A stretch of 64,000 nucleotides of DNA from positions 20,031 through 84,030 of the forward strand of contig DJHK01000015.1 of the NCBI GenBank assembly GCA_002433065.1, read 5' to 3'. A program made the position numbers and the translations under genes. The stretch's first letter is position 1. Each line of letters starts with the position of its first letter. This document shows positions 36,392 to 45,759 of the stretch, in pieces. The notes under the pieces were generated by a model, which was not told where the DNA came from, searched no databases, and saw only the letters and a program-made list of their open reading frames with translations. The stretch is from Chloroflexi bacterium UBA6622. Its GTDB lineage: Bacteria > Chloroflexota > UBA11872.

Positions 36392-37783
36392 TCAACCACG
36401 AATACCCCGTGACTCAACACGCGCCGCAGCCTCAGCATGCGACTCGACAAAACCAAGTGCAAGCTCCCGTGCACGCTCGAGGTCATGGGGCTCAAGTGCC
36501 CCGTCAAGCACAAGATCCAGTAGATATTGCTTAATTGGCTTGATCCAAATTCCCGGCTCTCGATCAAACAATTTCATCAAGGCATGTCCATCAAGCGGGG
36601 AATCAAGAGCCGCAACATCCTGTTCAGCTTGTAATTGCTCGCACCGCGCCTGCAATTCCGCCACTCTTGCCAGACCAGCTTCAACCCGTCTTGGACGATA
36701 GCTGGTGATATCTGCTCGCGATAACGCAAGAAGGGACTGCAGTTCTTCGCCAGCTTCGCGAATGAAACGGCGAACAGCGCCATCGGTCCAATCTGTCTCG
36801 TACGAATTGGCACGCATATGGAAGCGAACAATATGAATTACGCTGTCCATCAATCGTCCGTCAACCTTGAGCCGACGCAGTATCTGAGCCGCAATCCGAG
36901 CCCCCCGTTCCTCATGTCCAAAGAACCGTACTCGGCCACGACGAATAGTCTTCGTTTCGGGTTTGCCTATATCGTGAAACAGTGCGGCCCAACGAAGTTG
37001 GGCTGCGGCGGGAACGCCTGCCACTACCCGCATCGTGTGGCCGAAAACATCCTTGTGCTGTCGTTTTTCTTCCTGCTCGGTTTGTTGTAACGGGATAAGT
37101 TCAGGTATCACTAAATTCAGAATTCCGAGTTCAAGCATCATGACAAGACCACGATCAGGCCGGCGGGCCAGCAGAATCAACTCCAGTTCAGCCGCAATAC
37201 GCTCAACACTGATTTTTGAAAGTTCACGGGCATTACGACGTGCGGCCGCCGCGGTGTCCGCCTCCACTTGAAAATCGAGTTGGACTGCAAATCTCACGCA
37301 ACGAAGCACTCGCAAGGGATCCTCACGGAACCTTTCATCCGGTAGACCAACTGCCCTGATTTGACCAGCGACCACATCAGCTACCCCACCATGCGGATCA
37401 ATAATTTGCCCAGACTGAACATCTTGGGCCATCGCATTTACCGTGAAATCCCGGCGACCAAGATCTGCTTCAAGCGACGTTCCAAACTGTACCTCCGGCT
37501 TCCTTGAACCAGGTTCGTAAATCTCCGACCTAAAGGTCGTAATCTCCAATTTCTGTTCTTCGAAAATGACGCCAATCGTCCCAAATCGCTCACCAACCGA
37601 ATAGATGTCGGAAGCACCAGCACGTCGAGCAAGTACCTTGATACGGTCAGGATGGGCGTCAGTCGTAAGATCAATATCGTGCGGAGGACGTCCCATCAGT
37701 CGGTCACGAACCGGACCTCCGACCAGGTATAAATCGAAACCGGCCTGTCTAAACACGCGTGCAAGACGTCCAGTAGGATTCAT
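36392..37783 (-). CDS. CCA tRNA nucleotidyltransferase / poly(A) polymerase family with HD domain
   Basis: 463 aa from the ATG at 37783, which leaves 16 bases after the upstream VWA gene; a longer frame from 37858 would overlap it. Residues 1-130 form the class II nucleotidyltransferase head: DLYLVGGPVRDRLMGRPPHD followed by DIDLTTDA, and DLGRRDFTVNAMA. The RNA-binding neck follows (VLRCVRFAVQLDF). An HD phosphohydrolase-type domain with HTMRVVAGV and LFHDIGKPETK occupies about 250-360. It adds or repairs the 3' CCA of tRNA, or only part of it. The tRNA-Thr at the window edge has CCA encoded, so a repair role is possible. Confidence 0.88.
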   Translation of the reverse strand: MNPTGRLARVFRQAGFDLYLVGGPVRDRLMGRPPHDIDLTTDAHPDRIKVLARRAGASDIYSVGERFGTIGVIFEEQKLEITTFRSEIYEPGSRKPEVQFGTSLEADLGRRDFTVNAMAQDVQSGQIIDPHGGVADVVAGQIRAVGLPDERFREDPLRVLRCVRFAVQLDFQVEADTAAAARRNARELSKISVERIAAELELILLARRPDRGLVMMLELGILNLVIPELIPLQQTEQEEKRQHKDVFGHTMRVVAGVPAAAQLRWAALFHDIGKPETKTIRRGRVRFFGHEERGARIAAQILRRLKVDGRLMDSVIHIVRFHMRANSYETDWTDGAVRRFIREAGEELQSLLALSRADITSYRPRRVEAGLARVAELQARCEQLQAEQDVAALDSPLDGHALMKLFDREPGIWIKPIKQYLLDLVLDGALEPHDLERARELALGFVESHAEAAARVESRGIRG

Positions 37784-37799
37784 AAAAATGTCGCCTAAC

Positions 37800-40439
37800 C
37801 TAGGCGGGACGAGACCAATACCAACTGATTCCCCGCAATTTCCCAGCCATCCCACCAACTGATCTTACACGTTCATTTAGTCGACTCAGAATTTCTCGTG
37901 GGCCGCCAAGCAGTCGACGAATCCCAACATCTACCACAAACATGACAAGAGCAATCACCAACAAGTGGGACCGATCGAATCGGTTCTCAGGACCGTGGAG
38001 CTTCGGCAACAACGCCACCTCACTCAAAGAGTTAAGTTGCACACCGCCCGTCAGCATCGCGACCCGACGCAGCACGTTAGGATCAGCGTTAACACGGCGA
38101 GTATCACTAGCTTCAGAAACCACTACACCGCCCACAGCACCAGTCCGATCAGCAGACGTCATTGTGTCAACCCGAATCTCGTAAACCCCAGACTCCATAT
38201 CACGAAGTTCAGCCCGGTACCGACCGGGAGCGGTCTGTACGGCATTGACCTTTCGATCTTTTCCACCAGAACCAATTATGGATATTTGCACGTCACGCCC
38301 ATCGACAAACTGAAGATTTATGTCAAACCAATCAACCGTGATCTGTGTCAATCCGTCGGCATAACTTGCTTCAACATACGGCACCCCTCCACGAATCCCT
38401 CCAGGCGGCGGAGCCGCCCAATCTGTCGCCTGACCAAGAAACGTTGACATCTCCCACTTGCGCCAATCGCTCGCCCAATGCGCACCGTCATCGGACGTCC
38501 ATGCCACAGCACGACCACGACCAAAATGCCATTGCGCAAGGATTGGATCGTTTCGATCGGAAACCAACACTAATTCCGCTTCAGGTTTCGGACGCGTCCG
38601 AACAAACCCGGCCAACTCAGGAAAAACCTGACCGGAAAGTTCGCCGGAAAACATCGGACTTGCAGCACGAAGCCTCGGCTGAAATTTGTACTCGGCAATT
38701 GCATACTGGCCAGCAGTTCGCGCTTCTGCTGTTAACACCCTCGGGATCGCCTCAGGATCAGGCACAAAGTAATAGCGCCCACCACCAATCCTGGCGATCT
38801 TCCTGAGAAGTTTCTGATCAGAATCCTCCCCAATCGCGATTGTGGAAACAGTCATATCCCGTCGACGCATCGATCGGGTCAGACTCTCGAAATCGCCATG
38901 GTGAGCGCGTCCATCGGTCAAGAGAACTACATGCTTGATCGATGCATCAACCTGATCCAGCCGGGCTCGTGTAAAAAACATTGCACGATAGAGGTCTGTC
39001 GACGTACCCATCTTGATGCCGCGAATACGATCGATGACAGCAGCAACCTGATCCGCCGAAGTAAGTTCACGCGGCGGGACCACCCACTGCGAATCCAGAT
39101 CGAAAGCCAGCACGCCAAGAACATCTCCTTCGTCTAACAACTCCGCCGCATCAACGGCGGCCTCAACTGCTAGATCAAACTTGGCATTCCCCTCACTTGT
39201 CCCCACAGCCATACTGGTCGACTTGTCAATCACCAGTATCAAGGCTAGACGAGGTTCGGGTCTATCTTCGGCAGGGTCGGACCACACCGGCAAAACATCA
39301 TCAAATGCAGTCCCAGAATATCCACCTACGGCATAACTATGCGGCCCACCCATAACAATTAGTCCGTGGCCGGCTGCCACATAGCTCCTTAAAGCATCGA
39401 TAGATCTCGGACCGAGGGATTCAGCAGACACATCTACAAGAATCACCACATCATGCGCCGTCAAATTATCGTCATCCAGGTTTTCTGGCTGGACCCATCG
39501 GGCTTGTCTCCCATCGGCCAATAGCGTCGCAGCTACATCGTCATCGCTCCCTACAACAAGCACACTGACTGGATCCAGCACATGAACGAATGTCTCAGCA
39601 ACGTTATTGGATAAACGACTATCGCCATCCTCTAACAGCTCTCCACGGAGCCGATGAAATCCTGGGGCAAGATCTAATACGCCTACTCGATATGCATGTG
39701 TGCCAGCAGCTATCGAAATTGAAGTGTCACTGACCAGCTGGCTCCCGTCCCAAATCCGAAGACGTGCCGAAGTCTTTCGTGGAGATTCAACCCATACTCC
39801 AATCTCAGGCCTCGCACCAACTCGAACTTTTTCAGGGACTTCCAGCAGGAGTAGGGACACATCGCTGTTCCGCACAACATCGACCGGAAAAACGGATATC
39901 GGCACACCATTCGCAGCAGACATATACGCCGACGCTTCCAGAGCCGAACTATCACCAGTTCCGTCAGATATAAGCACCAATTGGCCGCCAGCCTCCGGGT
40001 CTAGCAAACCCAGACCTGTGGCTATGGCCGAGGCGTAGTCAGTACCACGACCATCTACGCGGTCGGATAGACCAGGAGCGGCTTGAAGCCTCTGGGGCAC
40101 CGAAACCACCTTTGCTTCAGCACCGAACTGAATTACACCCACACGTCCTTGGTGATCTGTACCCGAGAGATATTCATCAATAATCTCACCGGATTTGATC
40201 CACTCTGAAGTCAACATACTGTCCGACGTATCCACCAGAAAAACTGTGGCCGGCCGACTATCACTCCCAATCCAAAACCCGGCCATTGCCAAAACCAGAG
40301 CTGTTAGCACGACTCCACGAACACCCGTTGCCAAGACCAGCCGTAACTTGGCATGCCCACTTACGCTGGTCCGGGCCCACCACACCACAATCGGCAGCAC
40401 GCCAAGAAGTATGAGCACCCATGGATTGTCAATCCCCAT
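37800..40439 (-). CDS. Membrane protein with two VWA domains and a GATase-like domain
   Basis: 879 aa. Two N-terminal membrane helices (~8-22 and ~35-55) are followed by a first von Willebrand A domain (MIDAS DTSDS at 70-74). A class I glutamine-amidotransferase-like Rossmann domain without a catalytic cysteine follows at ~290-385, then a second VWA domain (MIDAS DKSTS at 405-409, TDGRAHHGD). A beta-rich region comes next, and one last membrane helix lies near 830-850. It resembles large BatA/BatB-relative proteins found with MoxR ATPases. Metal-dependent adhesion or assembly of surface complexes is the family theme, but no substrate is known. It starts 3 bases after the preceding VWA gene. 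Confidence 0.75.
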   Translation of the reverse strand: MGIDNPWVLILLGVLPIVVWWARTSVSGHAKLRLVLATGVRGVVLTALVLAMAGFWIGSDSRPATVFLVDTSDSMLTSEWIKSGEIIDEYLSGTDHQGRVGVIQFGAEAKVVSVPQRLQAAPGLSDRVDGRGTDYASAIATGLGLLDPEAGGQLVLISDGTGDSSALEASAYMSAANGVPISVFPVDVVRNSDVSLLLLEVPEKVRVGARPEIGVWVESPRKTSARLRIWDGSQLVSDTSISIAAGTHAYRVGVLDLAPGFHRLRGELLEDGDSRLSNNVAETFVHVLDPVSVLVVGSDDDVAATLLADGRQARWVQPENLDDDNLTAHDVVILVDVSAESLGPRSIDALRSYVAAGHGLIVMGGPHSYAVGGYSGTAFDDVLPVWSDPAEDRPEPRLALILVIDKSTSMAVGTSEGNAKFDLAVEAAVDAAELLDEGDVLGVLAFDLDSQWVVPPRELTSADQVAAVIDRIRGIKMGTSTDLYRAMFFTRARLDQVDASIKHVVLLTDGRAHHGDFESLTRSMRRRDMTVSTIAIGEDSDQKLLRKIARIGGGRYYFVPDPEAIPRVLTAEARTAGQYAIAEYKFQPRLRAASPMFSGELSGQVFPELAGFVRTRPKPEAELVLVSDRNDPILAQWHFGRGRAVAWTSDDGAHWASDWRKWEMSTFLGQATDWAAPPPGGIRGGVPYVEASYADGLTQITVDWFDINLQFVDGRDVQISIIGSGGKDRKVNAVQTAPGRYRAELRDMESGVYEIRVDTMTSADRTGAVGGVVVSEASDTRRVNADPNVLRRVAMLTGGVQLNSLSEVALLPKLHGPENRFDRSHLLVIALVMFVVDVGIRRLLGGPREILSRLNERVRSVGGMAGKLRGISWYWSRPA

Positions 40440-40442
40440 GCC

Positions 40443-42278
40443 TTAACGAACTCCGCGAATCCTGTTAAACAACCACCACTCACCGACCAGCACCAAGAAT
40501 GCGGCTCCGACAAACCAAGGAGCTAGGTCAACTATTTCTTGAGCGACGGTTTTGCTTGTTTCGACGGGATCCATCAACAGTGGCACGTTCGAAACCATGG
40601 CAGCATCACGCCTAACCTGCGGCGAAAACTCGATAGTTGCCTCGCCCATCAGCGATTCTTGAGAAAACTGCTGCACGCTATATGGACCAGGAACGGTGAC
40701 ATAAAGCATTGCAACACGATCATCAGTAAATTCGGCTTGTGACCCATCGGGGGCAACTACCACTACCCGATCCGCCTGCGGGTGTCTTACCAATTGAACT
40801 GGATCAGCGGAAACAAGCTTGGTTCCGTTCGGAAGCGGCCGAAATGGATCCGCCCAACGAAGAACATTGGCCCAAAACATGGGATACCAAAACGCCTGAC
40901 TCACACCAGCGTCAACCAGGTCCAGACCTACAAATACCGTTCGACGACCATCAAGAATCCCGTGGCCCACTACTGCATGGCTAGCATCACCAATATCTGC
41001 GCTGGCCCAGTCTGGAACCGTGTAGACAATATTGTTTAGCAGTTGAATATCTCGGGCATCAATCGCTCGCATAATTGGGCTCGTAGGACGAGGAATTGCA
41101 AGCAGTCCTTGTCCACCCTTCCGCTTCAATGCCAGCACCGGAACATCAGGCGGCCGAACCAATACCACTGAAGCAGGAGGAAATTCAGCCGGAACAAAAC
41201 CCTCAAACACGTAAAGGTCGGCAACCCCAGGATCCTCACGAAATGCGTCGATCCCTGAAGCCACAACACTAACGCCGGGGAACGATTGCAACACACGCAC
41301 GATGGGGTCTGGATCCTCTCCAACCACCATGACGCTCATCAACATCTCATCATGAAGCGTCGCAAACACGTCATCGTCAGCATCAAACACGTCGCTTGGT
41401 GAGATCACCGAGGCTATATACGTGTCGACAACTGGCAAATCGTCTACGAACACAGTGGTCCTTGCTCTCGGTCCAATCCGCACGTTTCTAACAACGGGAG
41501 CCTTTGATCCGGGCGAAACTCTCAGGCTCACATCAACCGGTTGACTTCCATCGTTACGAACGATGACCAACGCTTGAACACCAGCGTCTATATTTAGTCC
41601 TCTTCGAACCTCCAGTCCGTCAAGACCTACATTTGAGACGGAAGATCCAACACCCACTAGACGAACCCCCGCGTACCCAGACGTTGGATCGCCAGACGCA
41701 CTGTCTGTAAAGAGGTATATCTGACCTCCGCGATCCGGATCGGCTATAGATCGCGCAACGTCAATGGCGAGGTCCACCTGACCAACCGAACTTTCTGGAC
41801 TCACTCCCTCAAGTGACCGGTCGATCACCACTCGGTCAGTTTGGTTTACCACAAGCACCCGTGGAATTCGACCAGCTGCAATCACCGTAATGCGGGCCGA
41901 CTCGTCGAGCGATTGAAGAAGACGTCGTGCCGCCGTACGAACTTTATCCATGCGAGAACTACCATCAGCTTCAATCGCCATTGAAGGCGATGTGTCCATG
42001 ACCAGAGCTACCGGCGACCCAAGTTCTACAGTGCCGAGCTGTTCCGGGCGAGCCAGGGCCAACGCCACGAGCACAATCGTCAATAATTGAAATAGCAACA
42101 CTGCACGACGTCGAAACCATGCCAGCCACCCATCAGCCTCACGTTGGCTGATCGTTCGACGCCAGACAAGCAACGAAGCAACAACGATTCGTTGACGTCG
42201 GGGCCTCAGAAGATAAAAAGCCAGAACGAGTCCGGCCAAGGCTACCCATCCAAACGAAGCCGCCGATCCCCAGTTCAT
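40443..42278 (-). CDS. BatA-like VWA membrane protein
   Basis: 611 aa from the ATG at 42278, which overlaps the DUF58 stop by 4 bases. The N-terminal BatA-type anchor (helix ~8-24, then RRQRIVVASLLVWRR) and a second helix (~58-76) precede a VWA domain with MIDAS DTSPS at 95-99 and FTDSASGDPTSG. A long extracytoplasmic beta-rich stretch follows, ending in a C-terminal helix (LAPWFVGAAFLVLVGEWWLF). It belongs to the MoxR-DUF58-VWA cluster type, thought to assist maturation or metal loading of extracytoplasmic complexes. The exact role is unknown. Confidence 0.78.
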   Translation of the reverse strand: MNWGSAASFGWVALAGLVLAFYLLRPRRQRIVVASLLVWRRTISQREADGWLAWFRRRAVLLFQLLTIVLVALALARPEQLGTVELGSPVALVMDTSPSMAIEADGSSRMDKVRTAARRLLQSLDESARITVIAAGRIPRVLVVNQTDRVVIDRSLEGVSPESSVGQVDLAIDVARSIADPDRGGQIYLFTDSASGDPTSGYAGVRLVGVGSSVSNVGLDGLEVRRGLNIDAGVQALVIVRNDGSQPVDVSLRVSPGSKAPVVRNVRIGPRARTTVFVDDLPVVDTYIASVISPSDVFDADDDVFATLHDEMLMSVMVVGEDPDPIVRVLQSFPGVSVVASGIDAFREDPGVADLYVFEGFVPAEFPPASVVLVRPPDVPVLALKRKGGQGLLAIPRPTSPIMRAIDARDIQLLNNIVYTVPDWASADIGDASHAVVGHGILDGRRTVFVGLDLVDAGVSQAFWYPMFWANVLRWADPFRPLPNGTKLVSADPVQLVRHPQADRVVVVAPDGSQAEFTDDRVAMLYVTVPGPYSVQQFSQESLMGEATIEFSPQVRRDAAMVSNVPLLMDPVETSKTVAQEIVDLAPWFVGAAFLVLVGEWWLFNRIRGVR

Positions 42279-43159
42279 AAAAGAACTCCGTGCTGCCGCA
42301 GGCGACGCAGCACGATGTCTTCCACCGACCACTCGGACATGATGGGAACATATCGAACCCTACGGCTATGGCAAAAAACCCGAAGTTCCTCGATCCATCG
42401 ACTAACCGCTCGACGATAGGCGCGGAGAAGTTCCTCATGACCAAAAATCTCGATCTCCCCGCCACTTTCTGCGTCCACCAACTGAACCTCGTCAGTAAGA
42501 AATGGATCCACAAAGTTTTCGTCAAGGACATGGAGTACTGTCAGTTCGTGCCCAGCTTTCGCCAGTCGAGTAACTGATTCCGTAGCGCTGGGAGTAAGCA
42601 GATCCGAAACAAGAATCGAAACGCCCTGAGGAAGGTCGCGAGAGTTGTAGGCAGCCACGGCTCGGGCAAGATCAGTTTCGCCAGATGGGCGTAGCCGAGC
42701 CACAAAATCAAAAAATCTTCCGACATGAGAATGCCCATGCCCAGCTGGAAAATCAGTATCTAAGCCGATGTCGAGACTAGCTGCGGAGAGCACATCACGA
42801 CCGGTGAGAACACGCCAACCAAGAGCAGCAACAACCGCCCGCGCAGTTTCAAATTTTGACGGACGGCCAGACGCCATTGAAGCACTCGAGTCCAATAACA
42901 AATGTACAACAAGAGCTTCTTCGGATTCTCGAACCTTAACGAAAAGCTCATCAGTTCTCGCATACAAATTCCAATCGATGTACCGATAGTCATCCCCTGA
43001 GCTATACGCACGATGATCAACCACCTCAAGCGAACTGCCGCTGCTTGGACTCCGGCGGGATCCAGTGTGTGTGTAGCCATGGGATCGCCGGGAAACAATC
43101 GAAAGTTGGGCCAATCTGGCTCGAAGAACGGCATCGGGCACAAACTCCGAACGATCCAC
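42275..43159 (-). CDS. DUF58 domain protein
   Basis: 294 aa from a GTG start. The family signature YSSGDDYRYIDWNLYARTDE followed by LFVKVRESEE lies near residues 52-80. A VWA-like domain with LLDSSASM and LVSDLLTPS comes next, where a MIDAS is mostly conserved. DUF58 proteins nearly always accompany a MoxR ATPase, as here (4 bases upstream), and are considered its adaptor or client-binding partner. No membrane helix is visible, unlike some DUF58 members. Confidence 0.88.
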   Translation of the reverse strand: MDRSEFVPDAVLRARLAQLSIVSRRSHGYTHTGSRRSPSSGSSLEVVDHRAYSSGDDYRYIDWNLYARTDELFVKVRESEEALVVHLLLDSSASMASGRPSKFETARAVVAALGWRVLTGRDVLSAASLDIGLDTDFPAGHGHSHVGRFFDFVARLRPSGETDLARAVAAYNSRDLPQGVSILVSDLLTPSATESVTRLAKAGHELTVLHVLDENFVDPFLTDEVQLVDAESGGEIEIFGHEELLRAYRRAVSRWIEELRVFCHSRRVRYVPIMSEWSVEDIVLRRLRQHGVLL

Positions 43160-43163
43160 AAGA

Positions 43164-44165
43164 TCAGCTATGCCGGTCTCCTGCTCGTGATGTCGTCATA
43201 AGAATTTCGTCAAGAATGTTTTCAGAGGAAATGCCCTCCGCTTCCGCCTCAAAATTGGGGAGGATCCGATGGCGCATTGCAGGTTTCGCGGCTGCACGCA
43301 CATCCTCGAACGCAGCGTTGTACCGTCCGTCAAGCAAAGCATAAACCTTGGCAGCCAGCACCATGGCCTGAGCAGCACGCGGGGAACATCCATATCGCAC
43401 GTAACGCCGAGTCATTCCGGGGGCAGAAGGTTTATCGGGATGGGTGGCCTCTACAAGATCGACCACGTAACGCTCAACATGCGGAGCCACAGCAATTCGT
43501 CGAACAAACTCACTCATAGCAACCAAATCATCCGCCGTCGCAATGCGGGCAACGGAGGGACTCGTTGCCCCGGTAGTCTGACCAAGAATCTTGACCATCT
43601 CGTCGGTTGAAGGAAACTCAACAAGTAACTTGAACATAAACCGGTCGATCTGTGCCTCTGGTAACGGGTATGTCCCTTCCATCTCGATCGGGTTTTGGGT
43701 GGCTACAACAAAAAAGGGTGGCTCAAGTCTGTGCACTTCCCGAGCAACCGAAACCTGATGCTCCTGCATCGCCTCCAATAAAGCTGATTGCGTTTTCGGC
43801 GTGGCTCGATTTATCTCATCGGCCAAGATCAGGTTCGAAAAAATAGGTCCGGGCTCAAACCGAAATGCGGGTCTCCCTTGGTCGCCATCAATCAACACAT
43901 TAGTCCCTGTGATATCAGCTGGCATCAAATCCGGGGTGAATTGAATACGACTGAATTGCAGATCAAGCACGCGTGCCAACGTTCGAACCAATTCGGTCTT
44001 TCCGAGACCAGGCACCCCTTCGATCAGAACATTACGACCCGAAATGAGACATACCACTGTGTCTCGAATTACTTCGCGTTGGCCAATAATCACATTGCTG
44101 ACTTGCTCAACAACCGCCTCCGCAAGCTCCTGGAATCTTTGAGCTTGATGTTCAGTAGTTATCAC
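43164..44165 (-). CDS. MoxR-family AAA+ ATPase
   Basis: 333 aa from the GTG at 44165, chosen because GAGG lies eight bases upstream and the longer frame would run into the preceding gene. Walker A GVPGLGKTE at 50-58, Walker B LILADEINRATPKTQSALLE, sensor 1 VATQNPIEMEG followed by YPLPEAQIDRF, and a C-terminal lid domain. MoxR ATPases remodel or load cofactors into partner complexes together with VWA proteins. Located between the hypothetical coiled-coil protein and DUF58, it is the motor of this cluster. Confidence 0.93.
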   Translation of the reverse strand: MITTEHQAQRFQELAEAVVEQVSNVIIGQREVIRDTVVCLISGRNVLIEGVPGLGKTELVRTLARVLDLQFSRIQFTPDLMPADITGTNVLIDGDQGRPAFRFEPGPIFSNLILADEINRATPKTQSALLEAMQEHQVSVAREVHRLEPPFFVVATQNPIEMEGTYPLPEAQIDRFMFKLLVEFPSTDEMVKILGQTTGATSPSVARIATADDLVAMSEFVRRIAVAPHVERYVVDLVEATHPDKPSAPGMTRRYVRYGCSPRAAQAMVLAAKVYALLDGRYNAAFEDVRAAAKPAMRHRILPNFEAEAEGISSENILDEILMTTSRAGDRHS

Positions 44166-44172
44166 CTGAGCC

Positions 44173-45627
44173 TCATGTAGACGAGAAATATCTATAGATC
44201 GTCGGCAGGAAATCGATAGGCGTAACACGACTAAAGTCCCGACGCCCTACTGCCACTCCACCATCGACAGCATAAGACTCTTGTTGACGAATGTCGCTCG
44301 TCCCCACGTCGTTTAACCGATACGATTTCGACTCTATCCCCTTAGGAGATGGATCTATTCTGACAACCTCCAATCGGCCGTCCACACTTAATCGCTCTTT
44401 CGAAGACAATGCCTCGATATCCCCTTCAACCAGCGTTCCCCCTGAATCCGAAGAACTCGAGCCCTTCCCAGCCACGGAACCTACCAATGATCCAGATACC
44501 TTGGACGTACCGATAGCCGCAGCCAACTGACGCTCTAAATCTCGAACCTTCCCGTCAATCTGGTTGTTTGTTTCGACGGCGACACCCATCGCCTTGAGTT
44601 TGGAGGCCAGGTCACCCATGGCAGATCGAGCGTCACCGACACGACCCCGTTCAAACGCGTCGGCCACGCTCTCTAAACGGGCAGAAAAATCCGAATCATG
44701 GGTTTTGGCTTTTTGAGCAGCCTGACGGAACCCCTCAGCAAGATTTTCCTGCGAAGCTCTGGTCAGCCCGGACGCTTGACTTGCCAAATCTTGGATTGCT
44801 TCTACTGCCGGACGAAAATCACCACTTGCAAGCGCCCTCCCAACGTGCCGACCTTCTGACGTGAGCCTTAGACTTTCGGAGGTCGCCTGAAATGCCGCAC
44901 CCGCCTCAACTGCCCGAGGATCACGCTGTTGCCGTAGCTCAGAGATCGCATACCGAAGCTGTTCAATTCGTGGGTCAACAGGTGGGCGGCGTTCATTCTG
45001 TGCCTGTCCCACAGAGCCCATAGGACCAGGCACCACCAAATCCGTTCCGACGTGCAGAGCAAACTTGCTCGGAACCAACCCCAAAACCACCACAAGCAGC
45101 CATCCGCCCAATGCACCGGCCGCTATGACTAGAAATATTTTTTCGCGGTCTTGAAACGCATACGGAAACAAATTGGATGCATCGACCGCTTCAAGCACTC
45201 GAATTGCATCGTTTTGCTGAAGCTTCCGGATTTCTGGATCCTCATGAAGATCGGGTGCAACAGCCGTTGACAAACGTTCTTTTAAATGAAGATAACGATC
45301 GTACGCCAGCGCCACTTCCCACACCGGAGGCACCACCAATAAGCGCGCGGTCAAAGTCAAACCACCAAATGTGATGATTAGTACGGTCACAAGGATTGAC
45401 AGCGCTGTGGGGATAAACGCCGCAGCAAAAACACCAAGCCCAACGCTCAGCGCGGAAATTAACAAGATCACACGGGGTGCCGTCTGGAAGGTTCGATAGC
45501 GCTGCCACCGCTTAGCAAGTCGTAGCAGTCGCTGTTCGACAGGACCAACTGAATATTCAGAGCGTCGATACATTAGAGGAGCATGCACAGAACATCGATG
45601 CATGACCGATCGGAAATACAGCCTCAT
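44173..45627 (-). CDS. Uncharacterised membrane protein of the MoxR/VWA cluster
   Basis: 484 aa. Three membrane helices (~52-71, ~74-94, ~163-185), a soluble region between helices 2 and 3 with AYDRYLHLKERLSTAVAP, and a helical, probably coiled-coil stretch at ~215-365 (IEQLRYAISELRQQRDPRAV). A low-complexity linker follows (SVAGKGSSSSDSGG), then a short C-terminal tail (DFLPTIYRY). I do not recognise a named family, though similar proteins head MoxR/DUF58/VWA clusters. The ATG at 45627 has GGAG six bases upstream. It is the first gene of the cluster, 132 bases after recN, with no clear promoter in that gap. Confidence 0.6.
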   Translation of the reverse strand: MRLYFRSVMHRCSVHAPLMYRRSEYSVGPVEQRLLRLAKRWQRYRTFQTAPRVILLISALSVGLGVFAAAFIPTALSILVTVLIITFGGLTLTARLLVVPPVWEVALAYDRYLHLKERLSTAVAPDLHEDPEIRKLQQNDAIRVLEAVDASNLFPYAFQDREKIFLVIAAGALGGWLLVVVLGLVPSKFALHVGTDLVVPGPMGSVGQAQNERRPPVDPRIEQLRYAISELRQQRDPRAVEAGAAFQATSESLRLTSEGRHVGRALASGDFRPAVEAIQDLASQASGLTRASQENLAEGFRQAAQKAKTHDSDFSARLESVADAFERGRVGDARSAMGDLASKLKAMGVAVETNNQIDGKVRDLERQLAAAIGTSKVSGSLVGSVAGKGSSSSDSGGTLVEGDIEALSSKERLSVDGRLEVVRIDPSPKGIESKSYRLNDVGTSDIRQQESYAVDGGVAVGRRDFSRVTPIDFLPTIYRYFSST

Positions 45628-45759
45628 CTACAGCTCCACGAACCAGATATAAGCAAGTTCTTTGATTTCAACTGCCTCATCCCCAGGCACAAATCATCGT
45701 CCTAAAACCTGCACCTGGTGGACAGCACGTCGGATGCCCTTCCCAAATATAGATAACGG

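Noticed and set aside
36148..36567. 139-codon minus-strand frame overlapping the ends of the nucleotidyltransferase and the aldo/keto reductase
   Set aside because: It covers the start of one gene and the end of another in a different frame, with no recognisable motif; its existence is explained by codon bias of the real genes.
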